Assembly (NCBI GenBank): GCA_932294295.1
Contig: OW028573.1
Coordinates: forward strand, 61,543,829 to 61,607,828
Reading direction: 5' to 3'
DNA from: Alitta virens
Taxonomy: Eukaryota > Annelida > Polychaeta > Phyllodocida > Nereididae
Length of the DNA stretch: 64,000 nucleotides
In this document: one piece after another, positions 10,020 through 18,574 of the stretch
Layout of the letters: every line of letters starts with the position of its first letter
How positions within the stretch are numbered: position 1 is the first letter of the stretch
Translations under genes and position numbers: made by a program
Notes under the pieces: generated by a model
The model's database searches: none
Told to the model about the DNA's origin: nothing
What the model saw: only the letters and a program-made list of their open reading frames with translations

Positions 10020-11705
10020 ATGCCGATGAAAAAGACCAGGTTCGCCAAAAGGCCTGCAGTGGACACAGAACTATCTGCTGGATCTTCTGATGACTCTGAA
10101 AACCCGACAAAGACATCGCAGAAGACTGCTCTTCCTGTGAAGAAAATGAAGAAGTCTGCTCCAAGATCTCCTGTCAAGAGGACTACTGCTGCTGCAAGAT
10201 CTCCTGCCAAGAGGACTGCTGCTGCAAGATCTCCTGGCAAGAAGACTGCTGCTGCTGCAAGATCTCCTGCCAAGAGGACTACTGCTGCTGCAAGATCTCC
10301 TGCCAAGAGGACTGCTGCTGCAAGATCTCCTGCCAAGAGGACTGCCAAGACGCGTCTGCCAGTGCCAACAAGAACGTCATCAGATGCTGGCAGTAGTAAT
10401 GATGAGCCCCAGGTTGCTACTCCTGCGTCTGCTGCAGCACCTGCTACTTCTTCGCCTGCACCTGCTCCTTCGCCTGCTCCTTCGCCTGCTCCTTCGCCTG
10501 CTCCTTCGCCTGTTCCTTCGCCTGCTCCTTCGCCTGCTTCTTCGCCTGTTCCTTCGCCTGCTCCCTCGCCTGCTACTTCACCTGCTACGTCCGAAGTGCC
10601 TGCTACACTTTCCTATGTTGCCAGGAAAAAACAGGAAAAGTTGTTCCTGCCAGCCACTGATGAGCAGGATATCGCTGACTGGTTTAGAGACAATCCCATT
10701 TTTTATGACCGGACCTTGAAAGCCTACAAGGATTCAGGCAAGAAAATGGCCCTCATCAATGAGATGGCAAGGAAACTGAGTGTCCCCTGCACTGGATACC
10801 AATTGAAGACCTGGATGGAATCCATGCGGACTGTCGCAGGGAAACTAGTGCGGCAGGGACCATCTGGAACTGCGAAGAGGAACCCCACAGAGAAGGAGTG
10901 GTGGATTATATCGAATTTTGGATTCCTTGTGGACCACATTACACGTGTTCCAAGTCGCCGGGGGAACACTGCCCTCCAGAAGAAAATTGGCAAGGCACGG
11001 GAGACACTTAAAAATCTCGAGGAAGAAGAAGGGAGCTCTACTCCAGCTGATGATTCCGGGCCCCAGGAAATTTCTGATCCGGACATTTCTATGGATATCC
11101 CTCCTGTCCGGCAGACGAAGGGTGGTCCATACAAGAAAAGGAAAAGGTCCACGCCACCGCAATCTGGCATAGAAAATCTTGTTAACATTGCCAGACAGTC
11201 TACTGGAGTCATCCAGCAGACTATGCAGCAAATGGCCGTTCCTCCAAAGGGTTTGAAGGAGAGGCGAATCCGGGCGATGGGGGAGTTCATTGTCATGGAA
11301 TGCCTGTCCATGGATGATGAAGCATTTGAAGACCTGCACAGCAACCTGATCCCCACATTCATGCAGCTCAAAGCGAATGCCATTAGAGCCAGGTTCCAGC
11401 TGCAGCATCAACCCCAGCATCAACCTCAGCAATTCATGCAGCACCAGCAGCATCACCAGCAGCATCACCAGCAGCAGCACCAGCAGCAGCACCAGCAGCA
11501 CCAGCAGCAGCACCAGCAGCAGCACCAGTTCTATCCTCCTTCTGGGTCCCAGCATCAGGTGCACTTCCCACCAATGATAAGTCCAGAAAAGAATTGGCCA
11601 GCGGGAACCTCAGCAATGCCTCCTTCCGGAGCTCCATCCATGATTTCCGAGATTCCCACCACTTCAACTCCTGCTTTGAACATAAGCCAGTTTTTGAATG
11701 TTTGA
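10020..11705 (+). CDS. Harbinger ORF1: H1-tail + MADF/Myb-like DNA-binding protein
   Basis: Intact 561-aa single-exon protein. Residues 49-110 are a basic tail with six SPxKR/SPxKK repeats separated by alanines, the type found in histone H1 C-terminal tails that bind the DNA minor groove. Residues ~145-190 are a Pro-Ala-Ser repeat. Residues ~215-300 (DIADWFRDNPIFYD ... LKTWMESMRTV) look like a MADF/trihelix domain, the usual DNA-binding part of the second Harbinger protein. A basic KKRKRS nuclear signal follows. Residues ~400-445 (RRIRAMGEFIVMECLSMDDE) may be a BESS-like dimerisation segment, and ~460-515 are His/Gln-rich. In this superfamily the Myb/MADF protein helps import the transposase and bring it to the DNA. 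A TATA box precedes it, and a histone-type stem-loop follows 25 nt after the stop. It converges on the transposase gene. The H1-like tail is unusual. Confidence 0.88.
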   Translation: MPMKKTRFAKRPAVDTELSAGSSDDSENPTKTSQKTALPVKKMKKSAPRSPVKRTTAAARSPAKRTAAARSPGKKTAAAARSPAKRTTAAARSPAKRTAAARSPAKRTAKTRLPVPTRTSSDAGSSNDEPQVATPASAAAPATSSPAPAPSPAPSPAPSPAPSPVPSPAPSPASSPVPSPAPSPATSPATSEVPATLSYVARKKQEKLFLPATDEQDIADWFRDNPIFYDRTLKAYKDSGKKMALINEMARKLSVPCTGYQLKTWMESMRTVAGKLVRQGPSGTAKRNPTEKEWWIISNFGFLVDHITRVPSRRGNTALQKKIGKARETLKNLEEEEGSSTPADDSGPQEISDPDISMDIPPVRQTKGGPYKKRKRSTPPQSGIENLVNIARQSTGVIQQTMQQMAVPPKGLKERRIRAMGEFIVMECLSMDDEAFEDLHSNLIPTFMQLKANAIRARFQLQHQPQHQPQQFMQHQQHHQQHHQQQHQQQHQQHQQQHQQQHQFYPPSGSQHQVHFPPMISPEKNWPAGTSAMPPSGAPSMISEIPTTSTPALNISQFLNV

Positions 11706-11730
11706 AGACAACAGTTTTAAAACCATCCCC

Positions 11731-11746
11731 GGCCTTTTTCAAGGCC
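11731..11746 (+). terminator. Histone-type 3'-end stem-loop after ORF1
   Basis: GGCCTTTTTCAAGGCC forms a perfect 6-bp stem with a TTTC loop, preceded by a C/A-rich flank (ACCATCCCC) and followed by ACCAAA. This is the architecture of replication-dependent histone mRNA 3' ends (SLBP site). It begins 25 nt after the ORF1 stop. A histone-downstream-element-like AAAAGAG lies at 11760-11766, about 13 nt beyond the stem, the place where U7 snRNA would pair. Confidence 0.75.
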
Positions 11747-11759
11747 ACCAAATCCTCCC

Positions 11760-11766
11760 AAAAGAG
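11760..11766 (+). promoter_or_regulatory. Histone-downstream-element-like motif (ORF1)
   Basis: AAAAGAG lies about 13 nt 3' of the stem-loop and matches the purine-rich core that pairs with the 5' end of U7 snRNA. The same motif at the same spacing follows the transposase stem-loop. Confidence 0.5.
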
Positions 11767-12004
11767 CACGCCTTGTACACATATCTGTGTATAAACAATC
11801 AATCAAAAAAAAAAGTTCCAAAACCCTCCAAACTTTTCTCTATCTTTGTCCACGAAAGTATATTTTAGTCCAAAATCAATTTCTTCACATCAAGTAACTT
11901 GTTCATATTTCCTTTTCATTACAGCACAGATATTGGTCCATTTTTTTGTAATATTTCTTTTAATAAGGGTTAATAATTTTGATGAAAGAAGACATACTTT
12001 TTTT

Positions 12005-12233
12005 GGTTCAGAAGTGCCGTAGTTGTTGGTTGTTCAGAAGTGCCGTACTTTTTTTTTTGTTCAGAAGTGCCGTACTTTTTTTTTGTTCAGAAGTGCCGTA
12101 GCTGTGTCTTGTTCAGAAGTGCCGTATTATTTTTTTTGCTTCAGAACTGCCGTAGTTTTTTCTATTATACTGCAATGAAAATAATGAAAGTACGGCACTT
12201 CTGAACAACCAACAACTACGGCACTTCTGAACC
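12005..12233. repeat. Inverted-repeat cluster of TTCAGAAGTGCCGTA between the two transposon genes
   Basis: Six plus-strand copies of TTCAGAAGTGCCGTA (12007, 12033, 12060, 12086, 12112, and 12140 with one mismatch) are separated by T-rich spacers of about 11 nt. Two minus-strand copies follow (12191-12205, 12217-12231). The outer two copies on each side form a perfect 44-bp inverted repeat (12005-12048 with 12190-12233). It sits exactly between the two histone-type 3' ends. It may be a nested MITE, a binding array or a transcription barrier. Confidence 0.85.
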
Positions 12234-12303
12234 AATAAAATATTTTGTGTGGGTCAGACAGGAACTTTTTTTTTATTACACAAGAAGTGTACATGGTCTG
12301 CTC

Positions 12304-12310
12304 TTTTGGG
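12304..12310 (-). promoter_or_regulatory. Histone-downstream-element-like motif (transposase)
   Basis: On the minus strand the stretch after the stem-loop reads ACCAAATCCTCCCAAAAGAG, matching the sequence after the ORF1 stem-loop base for base. Confidence 0.5.
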
Positions 12311-12320
12311 AGGATTTGGT

Positions 12321-12336
12321 GGCCTTGAAAAAGGCC
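12321..12336 (-). terminator. Histone-type 3'-end stem-loop after the transposase gene
   Basis: On the minus strand, GGCCTTTTTCAAGGCC begins 20 nt after the transposase stop (12357). It has the C/A-rich upstream flank AACAACCCC and downstream ACCAAA, identical in stem and loop to 11731-11746. The two genes share no coding similarity, so the 3'-end block was either duplicated and kept or is maintained by selection. Confidence 0.75.
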
Positions 12337-12356
12337 GGGGTTGTTTTGTGGAATCT

Positions 12357-13682
12357 TTATACCATGTCATCTTGCCATGGCACTCTTCCTTCTTCTGAAT
12401 TGACAAAGTCCACCAAGTACTGCCGTTGATTCTTGGCTGCTTCAGTCATAGAATGCCCTCTATTTGTTGGTGGCATTTCATCGATTTCTCCAGCTGCCCT
12501 CCAAGTTCCTGGGATGATACGATGTGTGATTGGATCTTCATGGTCCAGCATGATGTTCTGAGCAGTCGGATAAGTTATTCTCATCAGATTGTGGAGGCAG
12601 CAACATGCAATGACTATAGATTCCACTGTCTTAGTTCTTTGTGGCATGGTAGTCAGGAGACACCTGAACCTTGCTGCAAGGATCCCAAATGCGTTTTCCA
12701 CAATTCTTCTTGCCCGGGAGAGGCGGTAATTGTATATCCTCTGCTCTTTGGTCATGTTTCTGAGAGGCAGTGGCTTCATCAGCCAGGTTCTCAAGGGGAA
12801 GGCATCATCTCCGACAATGAAGTAGGGAAGAGGTCTGTGACCAGGAAGAATTGGTTCAGGTGGAGGTAATCCAATGGTCCCTTCTTCAAGTCCTTCTCTC
12901 AGGAGTGTATCATTAAAAACTCCTCCATCAGATCCAGCGCCGTTTGCTCCACAGTCTACATAGAGGAACTTGTAATCAGCATCCACAAGAGCCATGAGTA
13001 CGATGGAATGGAAGCCCTTGTAATTGAAATACACTGAACCACCTTTTGGAGGACATTTGATGGCCACATGCTTCCCATCAATGGCTCCAATACAGTGAGG
13101 AAAGTTCCACCTTGAATAGAACAGTTTCGCAACTTCTCTCCACTCTTCTGGAGTTGTGGGGCATGCCAGGACATCTTCATTATACTCCGCAATGATGGCT
13201 TCACAGACTTCTCGAATTATGTTGCTGATGGTATTGTAAGCCACTCTGAAGCCATACATGAGGGACCTGTAGCTGTTTCCAGTTGCCAAATAGCGGAGGG
13301 TGATGGCAAGTCTGAGTCCTGGCTCCAAAGATTTCCTCCAGAAGGTGTCTTCTTTGGTAATCCTATGACCTATTTTGCCAAGGATCCCTTGAAACATGGC
13401 TGGTTCCATTCTCAAAAAGTTAGTATAACTAGAAGTGTCCTCTTGCATCAGTTCAGTCAGTAGACGCTCATACTGTCCCATCTGAGGTCTTCTCAGCAGC
13501 CAGGGCCTCACCCAATACCTCCTTCTCCTCTTCCTCCTCATGGCTGCTAATTTTCTTTCTTCTTTCTTCTTACTATCCTCATCCTCAAGTAATGCTGCTG
13601 CAACAACAGCAAGTTGCAGATTCGCATGAGCAGCTAGTAGTACCAAGACTCTATTCTGATGTTCTGTCTGATGCATGTCCAT
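12357..13682 (-). CDS. PIF/Harbinger (HARBI1-type) DDE transposase
   Basis: Intact 441-aa protein without stops. It has an N-terminal basic patch (MRRKRRRRYW, ~48-57), a helical region similar to HARBI1 (RLAITLRYLATGNSYRSL, ~124-141) and then the DDE nuclease fold: GAIDGKHVAIK with D202, GAGSDGGVF with D252, VGDDAFPLR with D292/D293, and RRIVENAFGIL with E329. D202 and E329 are clear catalytic candidates; which aspartate is the middle one I leave open. The family length is 350-450 aa, so this copy is full length. It cuts and inserts Harbinger DNA at TWA sites, normally with the Myb/MADF partner encoded here by ORF1. The start is supported by a TATA box ~60 nt upstream, and the 3' end carries a histone-type stem-loop. 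Confidence 0.92.
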   Translation of the reverse strand: MDMHQTEHQNRVLVLLAAHANLQLAVVAAALLEDEDSKKKEERKLAAMRRKRRRRYWVRPWLLRRPQMGQYERLLTELMQEDTSSYTNFLRMEPAMFQGILGKIGHRITKEDTFWRKSLEPGLRLAITLRYLATGNSYRSLMYGFRVAYNTISNIIREVCEAIIAEYNEDVLACPTTPEEWREVAKLFYSRWNFPHCIGAIDGKHVAIKCPPKGGSVYFNYKGFHSIVLMALVDADYKFLYVDCGANGAGSDGGVFNDTLLREGLEEGTIGLPPPEPILPGHRPLPYFIVGDDAFPLRTWLMKPLPLRNMTKEQRIYNYRLSRARRIVENAFGILAARFRCLLTTMPQRTKTVESIVIACCCLHNLMRITYPTAQNIMLDHEDPITHRIIPGTWRAAGEIDEMPPTNRGHSMTEAAKNQRQYLVDFVNSEEGRVPWQDDMV

Positions 13683-13740
13683 GGTCCTCTCTCTTCAGCA
13701 GCTACAGACAGAATGATCAAGAACAGAAGATGCAGCCCCT

Positions 13741-13749
13741 ATTTATATA
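13741..13749 (-). promoter_or_regulatory. TATA box for the transposase gene
   Basis: On the minus strand TATATAAAT lies about 60 nt upstream of the transposase start codon (13682). Its spacing resembles that of the ORF1 TATA box. Confidence 0.55.
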
Positions 13750-13819
13750 TTTTTGTAATTAAACACAGCTATTTGCATAATAATTTAAGTAATAACCCTG
13801 ATGAGTATCATGAGTATAA

Positions 13820-14060
13820 CTCGTCGACTTTACGAGTTACTCCTGGTACTCGGCGAGTTACTCCTGGTACTCGGCGAGTTACTCCTGGTACTCGGCGATT
13901 TACTCCTCTAACTCGCCGACACTCTCCTCGAGATCGTTCACTAATTGGCTGCAACTCGGCGAGTCACTCCTGGTACTCGGCGAGTCGCTCGCTGAACCCG
14001 CCGAGTAACTCGGCGAGTAATTCGGCGAGTAACTCGGCGAGTCACTCCTGGTCATTTTTT
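13820..14060. repeat. Right subterminal repeat array of the Harbinger transposon
   Basis: Repeated units of the type GGCGAGTTACTCCTGGTACT (~21 bp) with variants. This mirrors the left array but with a different consensus. Confidence 0.8.
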
Positions 14061-14158
14061 CCGCAAAAATTCGTCGCCAACTCCTCGAATTTTGGGTGTT
14101 ACGTAATTTTTGTTATTACTACGAGTTGACTACGAGTAACTCGGCTATGTGGGAACGG

Positions 14159-14430
14159 TGAGATTTTTCACTTTCCTCCATGAATCTAATGATTTGCTAA
14201 GTTGTTTTAGCTTGATCCCCAATTGTCTGCTGTTGTTGACCTTTCCGCTGTTTGTGAACTTTCTGAAAGACTTGTGTGACCGAGGTGGGCTATAGTCACA
14301 TAGGGCATCTCCGGAATACTCTTCAACTAATTTAATCAAGTCCTTTCTGTGCGCTGGGGTCATTTTTCCCAAACCTGGGTTAAACCCAGTGGGTGGGTTA
14401 AATTTGGGATTCATGTGTGTGTGTGTGTGT
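14159..14430. other. Host DNA right of the Harbinger transposon
   Basis: A short minus-strand open frame (to 14414) reads into the transposon end and has no recognisable domain. Not called as a gene. It ends in a (TG)n tract at 14415-14433. Confidence 0.4.
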
Positions 14431-14573
14431 GTGTTATTGTTTAACGCCTCATCAGCACCTGAGTGGGCTATGTAGAGGCTGTCTAGGTAAAGATTAATTA
14501 TCTATATTTGGTGGTAGAAACCAGAAGCATGTAAAAAATCAATAATTGTCTGTGTTGGATATCTTGTAAAGTT
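14431..14573 (-). mobile_element. 3' LINE fragment, copy C
   Basis: Terminal ~140 bp of the same LINE as at 2525. Its 3' end abuts (TG)n (an (AC)n tail on the element strand). First of three head-to-tail truncated copies. Confidence 0.75.
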
Positions 14574-14587
14574 AGGGTAGTTAGTGT

Positions 14588-14967
14588 TTTTGTTTAACGC
14601 CTCATCAGCACCTGAGTGGGCTATGTAGAGGCTCTCTAGGTTAAGATTGATTATCTATATTTGGTAGTAGAAACCAGAAGCATATAAAAAATCAATAATT
14701 GTCTGGGTTGGATATCTATTAAAGAGATGTTGTAAGGTAGTAGCTTGAAACAGAGATCTTCTAATGCGTTGTAAGTGGGTGCAATCTAATAAAATATGTT
14801 TGATTGTTAGGGGGCACCGACAACTCTGGCATACCGGTGCCGGTTCATTGACTAAAAGGTGTAAATGTGTAAGTCTTGAATGTCCTATGAGGCATCTGTG
14901 ATATTTTCCTTGATCTTTGCGAGTAGTGAACCTACTAGGTATTTTATTTTGAATGCAAGGTAAGATT
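14588..14967 (-). mobile_element. 3' LINE fragment, copy D
   Basis: About 380 bp of LINE 3' end, 5'-truncated at the AAGATTG that meets the (TG)n tract of the next copy. It contains the end of ORF2 and the 3' UTR. Confidence 0.78.
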
Positions 14968-14983
14968 GTGTGTGTGTGTGTGA

Positions 14984-15647
14984 GTTATTGTTTAACGCCT
15001 CATCAGCACCTGAGTGGGCTATGTAGAGGCTCTCTAGGTTAAGATTGATTAACTATATTTGGTAGTAGAAACCAGAAGCATATAAAAAATCAATAATTGT
15101 CTGGGTTGGATATCTGGTAAAGAGATGTTGTAAGGTATTAGCTTGAAACAAAGGTCTTCTAAAGCGTTGTAAGTGGCTGCAATCTAATTAAATATGTTTG
15201 ATTGTTAGGGGGCACCGACAACTCTGGCATACCGGTGCCGGTTCATTGACTAAAAGGTGTAAATGTGTAAGTCTTGAATGTCCTATGAGGCATCTGTGAT
15301 ATATTCCTTGATCTTTGCGAGTATTGAACCTACTAGGTATTTTATTTTTAATGCAAGGTAAGATTGAATGCAACTTGTTGTTATTACATTCATTCCATTG
15401 TCTTTGCCAGCAAGACATGATAAAAGATTTTATAGTCATTTTAAAATCAGTGTATGAAATGGTAAAATCAGTTATCTCTTTTGTAAGAGCCCTTTTTGCT
15501 GCCAGGTCTGCTTTTTCATTCCCTTCAATGCCAGCGTGTCCAGGAATCCAGCAGAATACTATGTCTTTGTATTCGTGAAGATAGAAATACTTAATAAGAA
15601 CATCTAAGATCCCAGGGTTATCAAGTTGTTTATTTTGGATTGCTTGG
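14984..15647 (-). mobile_element. LINE RNase H-domain fragment plus 3' end, copy E
   Basis: The minus-strand frame ending near 15188 encodes the end of an RNase H domain (FCWIPGHAGIEGNEKADLAAK, containing the conserved H and the GNE.AD segment) and a C-terminal region ending CQSCRCPLTIKH. An ORF2 with RNase H after the RT is typical of the I/Jockey-side non-LTR clades. The copy is 5'-truncated by the neighbouring transposon near 15648: residues encoded beyond that point belong to that transposon's terminal repeat. Its 3' end is at (TG)n 14968-14984. Confidence 0.8.
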
Positions 15648-18319
15648 AAAAACTGCCAAATATTAGGTCTATATCTCAATTAGTTTTCGTTTTACAGCCC
15701 TTTGAAATTTAATTAATTTTTTTAGTTTTTTTCGCCAATGCATATTCGGGCAACTTTGGCAGCTTATAGCTGCACTATAAATGCTAGTGTAAGGCTCAAA
15801 TTTGCTGCACTGACTATATCCATGCCAAGGAATTCGAAAATGGTCTCAAATCAAATGTATCTCCAGTTTATTTTGCATGGTTGGGCTACAAAATCAGTCG
15901 TAAAACCAATATAATAAAAAACGAGGCTTTTATTATTATAGCTCCAAGACTAATCATGATATGGTGCTGATTTTATTTTATAAATTTCCTATGATATTTC
16001 TCTGTATAAAAAAACATTCATTTTGCTTAAATCTTTAGTAGATCTCCTGTAATGAATGTAATTGTATGTGGGTTTTTTCGATTTTGCAAAAAATTGCCAT
16101 AGTTTGCATCAGTTTGACCATGTCACCAGTTATTCACCTCTTTCAAATTTTTACCATGTATTCTTACACATCTGAACATAATCTTTAAAAAAATTCAGGA
16201 AGGTGTTCAGCTTTATTTTTTAGTTATAATTTTTTTAGAAGGTGTCATTTGACAGGTTTAAGCTTTATTTCCGCAATCACATATAAACAGCTGTGTTGGA
16301 ATGAAGAAACAATAGGTGACTACAGCAATAATTCTTAATTCATGGGAATACATAATGATTTTATTGCACAATGAACTGTTCATATTTCAATGTTTAGCTC
16401 ATACAATACAATTTTAGGGGGGAAAATATTGAGTAAAAATATTTGCACAATTCTGCTGATGTAAGTTTGTCTCACCTAACGGTGAATTAAAAGTCTGGTC
16501 AATCTATGTTGTCACTATAGAGATCATCAGTTATCCGCTGAATGGCATTTTTTTGCCACTAGTCATGGCAAAAGCCCATGTGATGGGGTTGAGGGGACAG
16601 TAAAGAGGCTGGTGGCCCGAGCCAGCCTTCAGGCACCTATAGATAATCAAATTTTGAGTGTCACTGATATGTACAAATGGGTAAATGACCATATTCAGGG
16701 GATTGAATTTTTTCTTGTCAATCAGGTTTCAGTTCAGCAGAATTGTGCAAAATTTCAACTCCTGGAGAGCTTTGACAAATGCAAAACAGTGGCAGGTATT
16801 AGGTCACACCACAGCTTTGTTCCTCACTCTAGCAACAAATTTTACATCAGAAGGTTGTCATTGGGTGATATGTACACAATCGTAACTGTTGGCAGTGATA
16901 ATGAAAGTGAAGCTACAGCAGTTCAAGTGGAATCTGGTGATAGTGAAGATTACCAGCCAGTAAATATGTAGCATGTATGTATGATGCCGAGTGGTATGTG
17001 GGCAGCATAAAAGATAGATCTGAGGAGCATTCAGACGTTTTGGTATCATTTATGAAAAATATAATGATTTGTTTTCATGGCCTGCAAGATCACGAAAAGA
17101 TGAATGCTGGATTCCTTCCCAGCATAATCTTTGTCTGATAAGTGCACCTACTGTGCAAGGCAGCAGTGCTCGCCATTATGTTTTAAGTCAGAGTGACCTC
17201 AACAAAATCAAAACTAAATATCAGCAGTTTCTTCAAACTGAATAAATAATCTGGTGTTTATGTGATGATGTTTATTGATATTTCGATGTAAATGTTGCCA
17301 AGAGCTGTTATGGTTTTGATATGAAATAACAGACATTTCTAAAAAAAATTCATTAGTGGCACTTTATCAACTGTGATTGTGCTGTTTTTTGTACATGTAT
17401 ATTTGATATTATTTGTCTCTGTTGTCTATTAGGCTACTGCATCATCACTATGTATGCTTGATTTTAGTATTATTTAATTGAAGCAAACTATGTATGCAGA
17501 TATTTGTGTAAATGTGTTCTTAGAAAGCTATGTAATCTTGTAAACTTGTAAAAGCAACATTTTGGGTGTCTCTTACTATTTTATTTAAGCCTGAATGAAA
17601 CAACTTTTATAAATTCCAAATAATTCTGCTCATATGCCAAAATGTCTTTATCTAAATATGGAAGAAATGCAATACTTTCATATCAGGAATGTTTCGAAAG
17701 AACATGCTGAACGACACTTTCTAAAAAAATTATAACTAAAAAAGTAAGCTGAACACCATCTTGAATTTTTTTCTAGATTATGTTCAGATGTGTAAGAATA
17801 CATAGTAAAAATTTGAAAGAGGTGAATAACTGGTGACATGGTCAAACAATGATGCAAAATATAGCGATTTTATGCAAAATCGAAAAAATCCACATACAAT
17901 TAATTTTATTAGAGGTGATCTACTAAAGATTTAGGCAAAATTAATGCTTTTTTATACAGAGAAATATCATAGGAACTTTAAAAAATAAAATCAGCACCAT
18001 ATCATGATTAGTCTTGGAGCTATGGCTTATTAAATAAAGCCTCGTTTTTTGCTATATTAGTTTTTCGACTGATTTTGTAGCTCAACCATGCAAAATTAAC
18101 TGGAGATACACTTGATTTGAGACCATTTTCGTATTCCTAAAGGCATTGAAATAGTCAGTGCAGCATTTTTCAGCCTTACACTAGAATTTATAGTGCAGCG
18201 ATAAGCTGCCAAAGTTGCCCAAAAATGCATTGGCGAAAAAAAATTAATTAAATTTCAAAGGGCTGTAAAACGAAAACGAATTGAGATATAGACCTAATAT
18301 TTGGCAGTTTTTCATACTA
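15648..18319. mobile_element. Decayed DNA transposon with ~0.6-kb terminal inverted repeats
   Basis: The left end reads AAAAACTGCCAAATATTAGG and the right end is its reverse complement (18300-18319). Similarity continues inward for roughly 600 bp on each side (e.g. ACCAGTTATTCACCTCTTTC at 16126 against the mirror near 17820). The interior holds a broken ORF on the plus strand (16500-17245). The long TIRs, small interior and decayed ORF suggest an old non-autonomous or inactivated element. The superfamily is not certain. Confidence 0.75.
16510..17245 (+). pseudogene. C-terminal remnant of a transposase-like protein (CDGVxGTVKR motif)
   Basis: In frame from about 16520: AEWHFFATSHGKSPCDGVEG then TVKRLVARASLQ, and on to VESGDSEDYQPVNM and a TAG at 16969-16971. 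After the TAG come YDAEWYVGSIKDRSEEH...VLVSFMKN, then, after a frameshift near 17075, FHGPARSRKDECWIPSQHNL and a final TAA near 17245. I know this pairing (HGKxxCDGxGGTVKR followed by a WYVG..FMxPHGP...CWVP module) from uncharacterised transposon proteins of aphids, Hydra and marine invertebrates. The first two-thirds of the protein are missing. Dead by a stop and a frameshift. Confidence 0.6.
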
Positions 18320-18573
18320 TGGGTAGATAAGCACATATGAATTTTTTCAGGGCATTCTGGGGGGGTCACCTGGCACCCCCTGGATGATTTGACATACTGA
18401 CATTCAGTAATGTGTGTCCCCCACAAGCAGTAAAAAGGATTATGCAATCGTCAAGGAAGTGCTTGAGTGAGCGAGCTCTGAAGTAAAAGGTTACCCATTT
18501 AAAGAACTGAAAAAGGCAATACATGTGCAATTCATATTGACATTCAGTAATGTGTGTCCCCCCCCCCCCCCCT
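18320..18573. other. Short intergenic stretch with a poly-C tract
   Basis: The phrase ACATTCAGTAATGTGTGTCC occurs twice in similar form (18400 and 18540), and a (C)n tract lies at 18560-18573. No gene seen. Confidence 0.4.
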
Positions 18574-18574
18574 T

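Larger units (their letters stand above)
9330..14158. mobile_element. Apparently intact autonomous PIF/Harbinger transposon
   Basis: The ends are inverted repeats of about 40 bp (9334-9373 and 14117-14158, containing CCCACATAGCCGAGTTACTC). They enclose ORF1 (plus) and a HARBI1-type transposase (minus), converging on each other, both uninterrupted. Subterminal arrays of GAACTCGCCGAGTTACTCC-like units lie at 9575-9785 and 13820-14060. On the left, TAA (9327-9329) then AGCCCC fits the family ends seen at 37421 and 53057. On the right, the last ~4 bases and the TAA are not intact (reads ...ACGGTGAGA), so the right terminus is slightly eroded. Both genes have TATA boxes and histone-type 3' stem-loops. 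Confidence 0.88.

Noticed and set aside
10724..11564. Two long minus-strand ORFs (219 and 239 codons) opposite ORF1
   Set aside because: Shadows of the ORF1 coding sequence; the Leu/Val runs mirror the CAG/CAC-rich region.
14145..14414. 89-codon minus-strand ORF
   Set aside because: It begins in host DNA and ends inside the Harbinger terminal repeat; no domain seen.
15648..15679. N-terminus MRYRPNIWQFF as part of the LINE RNase H protein
   Set aside because: The same sequence occurs at 18290-18319 as the other terminal repeat of the neighbouring transposon, so it is transposon sequence read through.
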